From assembly GCA_050245975.1 (NCBI GenBank), contig JBFWWW010000132.1, positions 1 to 11,247 on the forward strand: 11,247 nucleotides of DNA. The letters are read 5' to 3'. The notes beneath the pieces were generated by a model. It was not told the DNA's origin, did not search any database, and saw only the letters and a program-made list of their open reading frames with translations. How positions within the stretch are numbered: position 1 is the stretch's first letter; each line of letters opens with the position of its first letter. This document shows, piece by piece, positions 6,333-11,247 of the stretch. Source of the stretch: JBFWWW01 sp050245975 (GTDB lineage: Bacteria > Pseudomonadota > Alphaproteobacteria > Rhizobiales > Hyphomicrobiaceae). The translations under genes and the position numbers were made by a program.

Positions 6333-6357
6333 AACGCGCGCCGACTGTTCACGTTCC
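6333..6357 (-). promoter_or_regulatory. EcfG (general stress sigma factor) type promoter
   Basis: On the minus strand, GGAAC (complement of 6353-6357) and CGTT (complement of 6333-6336) are separated by exactly 16 bases. This matches the alphaproteobacterial EcfG/RpoE2 consensus GGAAC-N16/17-CGTT. It lies in the non-coding gap and points at the small membrane gene, with an expected start near 6325 and a leader of about 55 bases. A by-eye scan of GGAAC and GTTCC occurrences found no other properly spaced match in the window. Confidence 0.65.
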
Positions 6358-6362
6358 CACGT

Positions 6363-6397
6363 ATCGCGTCCGCTCGAAGATGCGAGCGAGACGCGAT
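6363..6397. other. Bulged 14-pair stem-loop in a non-coding gap
   Basis: Bases 6363-6376 (ATCGCGTCCGCTCG) are complementary to 6383-6397, apart from one extra A at 6389, with a six-base loop. There is no T run on either strand, so it is not a standard terminator. It lies six bases upstream of the EcfG -35 element. It could be a dispersed intergenic repeat unit or a regulatory structure. The 6271-6562 gap has no credible gene. Confidence 0.5.
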
Positions 6398-6427
6398 GTC
6401 GCAGCGCCGGGCAAATCCGACCGAGGC

Positions 6428-6451
6428 TTAAGACGCTTTGAATTCAATGCG
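6428..6451. promoter_or_regulatory. Palindromic, AT-rich possible regulator site
   Basis: CGCTTTGAATTCAATGCG (6434-6451) is an 18-base imperfect palindrome with 8 of 9 pairs matching around TGAATTCA. Just before it, TTAA-N7-TGAA (6428-6442) is one mismatch from the full CtrA site TTAA-N7-TTAA. It is an AT-rich island in a GC-rich gap about 75 bases upstream of the EcfG promoter. Calling it an operator is speculative. Confidence 0.3.
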
Positions 6452-6562
6452 TTGGACGCCAGGCTCGCGAGAACGGCGCTGCATGTCTGGCCCCGTCAGG
6501 AAGCATAGCGGGATTCGGAGCCATCTTCGCCCTGGACCATGGTAGGACCGGCTTGGCCAAAC

Positions 6563-8380
6563 TTACGCCGCAGAGGTGGGCCCGGAGCGTCGGGCCGGCG
6601 AGCTCGAACGACGGAAGGCGTGGGTGTGCCGTCCCGCTGCCGTCTGCAGGTCCTTGCGGTACTCATCGCGCTTCTCGTGGATGGACGCGATCACCGGTCC
6701 GGCCATGATGCCGAGCCCCACGAGCGCAGCCTCCGACAGCTGCAGGCTGGCTTCGATCGTCTCTGGTACGGCATCCGTCACACCCAGCTCGTAAAGGTGG
6801 CGGGCGTGATCGGCATCGCGCGCCCGCGCGACGATGACAATGTCCGGGCGCAGCTTGCGGATGGCCGTCACGAGATTGTCGATCTCGCTGCGGCCATGAA
6901 TGGTGATGATGACCGCCTCCGCCTGCATGATGCCGCAAGCGAGAAGAAACTGCGGTGTCTTGGAATCCCCGAAATAGATGTCGCGCCCCCGCCGTCGCCA
7001 GGAGGCCACAACATCGGGATCGAGCTCCGTCACCAAAAATGACACGCCATGGCGGCTCAGCATATCCGACACCAGCTCGCCCACGCGTCCGTGGCCGATC
7101 ACAATCGCCTTAACCGGGCGGTCCGAAGGCGGGAGAATTTGCAGCTCGGGAGCTTGCGCGGACGGCGGCGCGAGGCGTCGGGTTATGGCCTTGCCCGCGA
7201 GATCAAGCACCGGGATGAGAACCATCGAGAGTGACGTCACGGCAAGGGCGAGCGCGCTGTTCGTCGGATTGATGAGGTCGGCTGCGGAGGCAAGGCCGAT
7301 GACGATGAAAGCGAACTCGCCGCCGGGCGCGAGCAACATGCCCATCTCGATGGACGTCCGCCATGACAGCCGGAACAGGCGCGCCAACGGAATGAGAATG
7401 GCGCTCTTGAGAACGATGAGGCCGAGCGTCCCGGCGAGGATCGGCACCGGATTGCGCATCAGCCAGGCCAGATCAAGGCTCATGCCCACGGAAAAGAAGA
7501 AGATGCCGAGCAGAAGACCTTTGAACGGGTCGATCGTCACCTCGATCGCTTTGCGAAACTCGGTCTCCGCCAACAGCAGGCCGGCGATGAATGCGCCGAG
7601 CGCCATCGACAGCCCGGCTGCTGCCGTAGCAAACCCGCTCGCAACGGCCACGAGCAGGATGGTGGCCATAAAGAGGTCAGTGCTGTTGTTGGCAGCCACC
7701 ATCCGGAACAAGGGCCGCAGCAAAAGCCCCCCGAGAACGGCGACCAAGCCGACGGCGAGGGCGGCCTGGCCGAAGGCCAGCGCCAGGCCTGCCATCAGCG
7801 AACCGGATTGTCCCTGGCCTAGGATCGTCACGAGGAACAGCAAAGGCACGACCGCAAGGTCCTGCAGCAGGAGAACCGCGAAACTCGCGCGGCCGGTCGC
7901 GGTATTGAGCCGTCGCTGCTGCGATAGAACCTCGATGACGATTGCGGTCGACGACAGCGCGAGCCCGAAACCTATGATGATCTCGCCGGCAGGAGATACG
8001 CCGAACAGCGCTGCCGCCCCGCCAATGAAAAGCGCCGACACGACGACTTGAAGCAAACCCAGGCCGAAGACGAGGCGGCGCATGGTCAAGAGCCGCGACA
8101 TCGACAGCTCGAGCCCGATGAGAAAAAGCAAGAAGACGACACCAAGCTCTCCGATAAGGCCAAGGCCCTTCTCGTGCGAGATGGTCACCCAGTAGAGGGC
8201 AGGCAGTTGCGGGGCGAGCGCGCCGAGGCCCTTTGGCCCCAGCAGGGCGCCGGCGACCAGATACCCCAGGACGGGGCTAATCTTGAACCGTTGGACCAGC
8301 GGCACAACGAGCCCTGCCGTCGCGAGAATGATCAACGCATCTTTCGCGACAAAAGGGTCAACCGGCGGCGCCGCTGCCAT
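6563..8380 (-). CDS. CPA2-family cation/proton antiporter, KefB/KefC-like
   Basis: This 605-residue protein has an N-terminal Na+/H+ exchanger-type transmembrane domain (about residues 10-400, a dozen or so helices). Its C-terminal RCK/TrkA-N domain begins near 423 with the dinucleotide-binding GHGRVG at 429-434. Kef-type features are SPVLGYLVAGALLGPKGLG (35-53), ALSSTAIVIEVL (141-152), LLLQDLAVVPLL (170-181) with Gln173-Asp174, and the FFFSVGMSLD loop (294-303). Such proteins exchange K+ or Na+ for protons at the inner membrane, gated by a cytoplasmic nucleotide-binding domain. The ATG at 8380 has GGGGGAAG upstream. The last 25 residues are basic, Ser/Pro-rich and probably disordered. It follows the YbaL-like gene by 27 bases, so they are co-transcribed. 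No KefF/KefG ancillary oxidoreductase gene is adjacent. The family is certain; ion preference and glutathione gating are not established. Confidence 0.93.
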   Translation of the reverse strand: MAAAPPVDPFVAKDALIILATAGLVVPLVQRFKISPVLGYLVAGALLGPKGLGALAPQLPALYWVTISHEKGLGLIGELGVVFLLFLIGLELSMSRLLTMRRLVFGLGLLQVVVSALFIGGAAALFGVSPAGEIIIGFGLALSSTAIVIEVLSQQRRLNTATGRASFAVLLLQDLAVVPLLFLVTILGQGQSGSLMAGLALAFGQAALAVGLVAVLGGLLLRPLFRMVAANNSTDLFMATILLVAVASGFATAAAGLSMALGAFIAGLLLAETEFRKAIEVTIDPFKGLLLGIFFFSVGMSLDLAWLMRNPVPILAGTLGLIVLKSAILIPLARLFRLSWRTSIEMGMLLAPGGEFAFIVIGLASAADLINPTNSALALAVTSLSMVLIPVLDLAGKAITRRLAPPSAQAPELQILPPSDRPVKAIVIGHGRVGELVSDMLSRHGVSFLVTELDPDVVASWRRRGRDIYFGDSKTPQFLLACGIMQAEAVIITIHGRSEIDNLVTAIRKLRPDIVIVARARDADHARHLYELGVTDAVPETIEASLQLSEAALVGLGIMAGPVIASIHEKRDEYRKDLQTAAGRHTHAFRRSSSPARRSGPTSAA

Positions 8381-8407
8381 TCTCTTCCCCCTGCGTGTAA
8401 AAATTCT

Positions 8408-10072
8408 TCAACCGGGTATCAAGGCCAACATCGCATGGGCGATTTCCTGCTCCCCCATGATGACGCTGTTGGATCCGAGCTTTTGCAGATGCAAAACCTC
8501 CTCGTCGGAATGCGCACGGGCGATGATCAGCAGATTCGGATTGATCGCGCGCGCCTGCTCGACAACCTGCCCCCCTTCAAAGGCATCGGGGATCGCCACC
8601 AGAAGGCAGCGCGCTGCGGCCAGGTTGGCGCCGGCCAACACCTCGGGATCGGCTGCATTGCCGGCGATGGTTTCCGTGCCCTGCTCGCGCGCGCGATATG
8701 CCGCAATATCCTGCTCCTCAATGAGGACAAACGGTGCGCCATGCTGGGTCAATGCCGCGCTGATGACAGACCCAACCCGCCCATTGCCGATCAGCACGAC
8801 ATGATTGGTCTGCTTGGTGACTGGAACCGCAACGCGTGCGGTCTCCGGCCCCTCGCCGGCCTGATCCTCCCGTTCTTCCGACGGCTGCCGCTTCAAAAGA
8901 AAGCGGTCGAGTGCAGCAAACAGGATCGGATTGAGCAGGATGGACAAAATCGCACCCGCCAGGATGAGGTCGCGTGCGCGGTTCGGCATGAGCCCGAGGC
9001 TGACGCCCAGTCCCGCAAGAATAAACGAGAATTCCCCGATCTGCGCCAGGCTGGCCGAAATCGTCAGCGCCGTTCTCGTCGGGTGACCGAACAACCGGAC
9101 GATCGCGAAGGCGGCCACCGATTTCCCGATAACGATGATCAGCAGCGTGACGATCACCGGACCGATCTCACGCAACAGGATCGAGGGATCGAACAACATG
9201 CCGACGGAGACAAAAAATAGAACCGCAAAGGCATCGCGCAACGGCAGCGACTCATTTGCCGCCCGCTGGCTGAGCTCGGATTCGCTCAACATGACGCCGG
9301 CGAAGAACGCCCCCAGCGCAAAGGACACGTCGAACAGCAGGCTCGCTCCGTAAGCCACGCCGAGAGCGATGGCGAGCACCGACAGCCGGAACAGCTCGCG
9401 GGAGCCGGTATGCGCAATGTAGTGAAGCAGCCAGGGAATAAACCGCTTCCCGACCACCAGCATGAGCGCGACGAACGTCACAATCTTGGCGATCGTCAGA
9501 AGCAGCGGGAGCGCCGCGCTTTGCAGGCTCGCTCCCGATTGCGTCGACAGCACGCCGGCGATGGGGGGCAGCAGAACGAGGGCGAGGATCATCGCGAAAT
9601 CCTCGACGACCAGCCACCCGACCGCGATGCGCCCGCGTTCGGTCTCGATCAGTCGCCGCTCCTGCATGGCGCGCAGCAGGACCACCGTACTGGCAACGGA
9701 CAGCGCCAGGCCGAAAACGAGCCCGGCCCCCACCGACCATCCCATGAGGTAGGCAAGTCCCATACCGAGAAGCGTTGCGCTGAGGATCTGGGCGATAGCG
9801 CCAGGTATGGCGATGGCGCGGACGGACAGCAGATCCTCGAGCGTGAAATGCAGACCCACACCGAACATCAGAAGGATGATGCCGAGCTCGGCGAGGTCCT
9901 TGGCGATCTCCTGATCCGCTACGAAGCCCGGCGTGTACGGGCCGACAAGAACGCCAGCCAGGAGATAACCGACAATGGGAGAGGCGCGCAGCCGTTGAGC
10001 GCCCGCACCAAGAATGAATGCCAGGACGAGGCCGACCACCACGGTTGAAATGAGTGGCGTGTCATGCTGCAT
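8408..10072 (-). CDS. ybaL: CPA2-family cation/proton antiporter, YbaL type
   Basis: This 554-residue protein is a second CPA2 antiporter, of the YbaL/RosB branch. It opens with HDTPLISTVVVGLVLAFILG and SPIVGYLLAGVLVGPYTPGF, typical of that branch. It continues with LAELGIILLMFGVGLHF (60-76), VVEDFAMILALVLLPP (155-170) and SLAQIGEFSFILAGLG (341-356). A cytoplasmic RCK/TrkA-N domain starts at about 424 with GNGRVG at 429-434. In the helix where the neighbouring KefB-like protein has Gln-Asp, this one has Glu157-Asp158, so the two are different subfamilies and not a recent duplication. The ATG at 10072 has GGGAAG upstream. It lies 62 bases after alaS and 27 before the KefB-like gene, all on one strand. 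No terminator with a T run separates it from alaS, so read-through from alaS is likely. Confidence 0.92.
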   Translation of the reverse strand: MQHDTPLISTVVVGLVLAFILGAGAQRLRASPIVGYLLAGVLVGPYTPGFVADQEIAKDLAELGIILLMFGVGLHFTLEDLLSVRAIAIPGAIAQILSATLLGMGLAYLMGWSVGAGLVFGLALSVASTVVLLRAMQERRLIETERGRIAVGWLVVEDFAMILALVLLPPIAGVLSTQSGASLQSAALPLLLTIAKIVTFVALMLVVGKRFIPWLLHYIAHTGSRELFRLSVLAIALGVAYGASLLFDVSFALGAFFAGVMLSESELSQRAANESLPLRDAFAVLFFVSVGMLFDPSILLREIGPVIVTLLIIVIGKSVAAFAIVRLFGHPTRTALTISASLAQIGEFSFILAGLGVSLGLMPNRARDLILAGAILSILLNPILFAALDRFLLKRQPSEEREDQAGEGPETARVAVPVTKQTNHVVLIGNGRVGSVISAALTQHGAPFVLIEEQDIAAYRAREQGTETIAGNAADPEVLAGANLAAARCLLVAIPDAFEGGQVVEQARAINPNLLIIARAHSDEEVLHLQKLGSNSVIMGEQEIAHAMLALIPG

Positions 10073-10134
10073 CCGTCGCTTCTTCCCATTACCAGAACTG
10101 CGGCCCGGCGTGCCTGCACGGGCCTCACGTCGAT

Positions 10135-11247
10135 CTATCCGCTGTGCGCGGCAACCGCTTTCTCGATGGCTGCAAGCGCAGCCTCCGATTTCGAGCCGTC
10201 CGGCCCTCCGGCCTGCGCCATGTCTGGCCGGCCGCCGCCACCCTTGCCACCCAGCGCCTCCGCGCCAGCCTTGACGAGCTCCACCGCGTTGTAGGTCGCC
10301 ATGAGGTCCGGCGTAACGCCGACCGCCAGTCCGGCCTTACCGTCCTCCGTCACGCCGACGATGGCGACAATCCCGGAGCCGACCTGCCCCTTGCCCTCGT
10401 CGATAAGCCCGCGCAGATCCTTCGGGTTCAGTCCCTTCACTGTGCGCGCGAGGAGCTTGACCTTACCGATCGACCGCACAGCCGCGCCTGCATCGCTCTT
10501 GCCGGATTGGCCACCGCCGAGCGCGAGCTGACGCTTCGCATCGGCGAGCTGCCGGTCAAGCGCCTTGCGCTCCTCCATGAGAGCCTTGACCCGCTCCACG
10601 ACATCGTCGGGCTTCGTCCGCAGCAGACCGGCGAGCTCGCGTACGCGCTCGTCCTGGGCCGCAAGATATTCGCGCGCTCCCGAGGCGGTCACGGCTTCGA
10701 TGCGGCGGACACCGGCCGCCGACGCGCCTTCCCCCGTTACCTTGACCAAACCGATCTCGCCAGTACGGCGAACGTGCGTGCCGCCGCACAGTTCGACAGA
10801 CCAAGACTTGTTGGCCTTCGGGCCGGTTTCGCCCACGCCCATCGACACCACGCGGACCTCATCGCCGTACTTCTCCCCGAAGAGGGCCATGGCGCCGGTC
10901 TCCATCGCGTCCTCGATGGCCATGAGGCGCGTCTCGACGGGGCTATTCTGCAGCACAATCGCATTGGCGAGCTTTTCGACGGCCTCGATCTCCTCGGGCG
11001 TCATGGGCTTGGGATGCGAAAAGTCGAAGCGCAGACGATCGGGCGATACCAGAGACCCCTTTTGGGCCACATGAGTTCCGAGCACCTGCCGCAGAGCCTC
11101 ATGCAGGAGGTGGGTGGCGGAGTGATTTGCCCGGGTCGCCGTGCGGGCCGCATGCGCCACGATCAGTTCGACGGCGTCTCCCGGCCGGAAGGTGCCGGTT
11201 TCGACGACGCCCATGTGGACGATCAGATCGCCGAGCTTCTTCTGCGT
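10135..11247 (-). CDS. alaS: Alanyl-tRNA synthetase, C-terminal part (5' end outside window)
   Basis: The enzyme charges tRNA-Ala. The frame is open through the right edge (it begins TQKKLGDLIVH), so about 370 of a usual 880 or so residues are visible; the catalytic core is outside. What is present is the editing domain, with the HxxxH zinc motif in NHSATHLLHEAL (fragment residues 42 and 46) and the CxxxH motif in ELCGGTH (154 and 158), which clear mischarged Ser/Gly-tRNA-Ala. A charged helical segment follows (about 200-240). The C-Ala domain ends in the glycine-rich GGKGGGGRPDMAQAGG (about 333-348). It stops at TAG 10135-10137. In many Hyphomicrobiales alaS lies between recA and icd, so recA may lie just right of this window (inference). 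The motifs leave no real alternative. Confidence 0.98.
   Translation of the reverse strand, partial: TQKKLGDLIVHMGVVETGTFRPGDAVELIVAHAARTATRANHSATHLLHEALRQVLGTHVAQKGSLVSPDRLRFDFSHPKPMTPEEIEAVEKLANAIVLQNSPVETRLMAIEDAMETGAMALFGEKYGDEVRVVSMGVGETGPKANKSWSVELCGGTHVRRTGEIGLVKVTGEGASAAGVRRIEAVTASGAREYLAAQDERVRELAGLLRTKPDDVVERVKALMEERKALDRQLADAKRQLALGGGQSGKSDAGAAVRSIGKVKLLARTVKGLNPKDLRGLIDEGKGQVGSGIVAIVGVTEDGKAGLAVGVTPDLMATYNAVELVKAGAEALGGKGGGGRPDMAQAGGPDGSKSEAALAAIEKAVAAHSG

Noticed and set aside
6203..6508. Plus-strand open frame across the small membrane gene and the gap
   Set aside because: It runs antisense to the small gene's 5' end and across the EcfG promoter. It has no ribosome-binding site and its translation is not protein-like.
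6978..9220. Two long plus-strand open frames opposite the antiporter genes (6978-8051 and 8048-9220)
   Set aside because: They mirror the KefB-like and YbaL-like genes. Their translations are Ser/Arg/Pro- or Arg/Gln/Asp-rich with no recognisable domain or hydrophobic pattern, and they have no ribosome-binding site of note.
10073..10134. Hairpin-like sequence in the alaS-ybaL gap as a terminator
   Set aside because: The pairing (GCCC/GGGC and GTGC/GCAC) is interrupted by a three-base bulge and has no T run. It does not support termination after alaS.
1..11247. CRISPR arrays, insertion sequences, tRNA/rRNA genes, toxin-antitoxin or defence genes
   Set aside because: No regularly spaced repeats, transposase motifs, cloverleaf sequences or defence-type domains were found on either strand.

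Overview
The window (about 11.2 kb, GC-rich) reads as chromosomal housekeeping DNA of an alphaproteobacterium, most likely of the order Hyphomicrobiales (Rhizobiales). The evidence is the 205-residue alphaproteobacterial form of ribosomal protein S4, a eukaryote-type (IDH1-like) NADP isocitrate dehydrogenase, an alphaproteobacterial TrmJ core, and a GGAAC-N16-CGTT promoter of the EcfG general-stress type. No mobile element, phage gene, CRISPR array, tRNA or rRNA was seen. From memory, alaS, icd, trmJ and rpsD lie near one another in many Hyphomicrobiales; here that neighbourhood also contains a pair of cation/proton antiporters.

Layout, left to right. Bases 1-747 (+) hold the 3' part of a PqiA-type membrane protein with two tandem copies of the PqiA unit. 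It converges on rpsD (800-1417, -), whose intrinsic terminator touches the PqiA stop codon. The rpsD leader (about 1418-1549) starts with a textbook intrinsic terminator lying just downstream of a strong sigma70-like promoter, so an attenuated leader is possible. Next is an unrecognised secreted protein (1615-2235, -). It is followed by a hydrolase-trmJ pair (4511 to 2365, -) joined by a GTGA stop/start overlap, in which the tRNA methyltransferase carries an unusual four-cysteine N-terminal extension.

Divergently, icd (4705-5916, +) has its own promoter and ends at a long bidirectional terminator that it shares with a small two-helix membrane protein (5998-6270, -). The small gene has an EcfG-type promoter. 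A 292-base gap (6271-6562) holds that promoter, a bulged stem-loop and a palindrome, but no gene. Rightmost is a probable minus-strand transcription unit, alaS (5' end outside the window) > YbaL-type antiporter > KefB/KefC-type antiporter, with gaps of 62 and 27 bases.

Functionally the region mixes translation (S4, TrmJ, AlaRS), the TCA cycle (Icd) and envelope or ion homeostasis (PqiA-like, two CPA2 antiporters, small stress-type membrane protein, secreted protein). I see no defence, secondary-metabolite or mobile system. The observations most worth checking are the EcfG promoter before the small membrane gene, the TrmJ extension, and the promoter-terminator arrangement in the rpsD leader.
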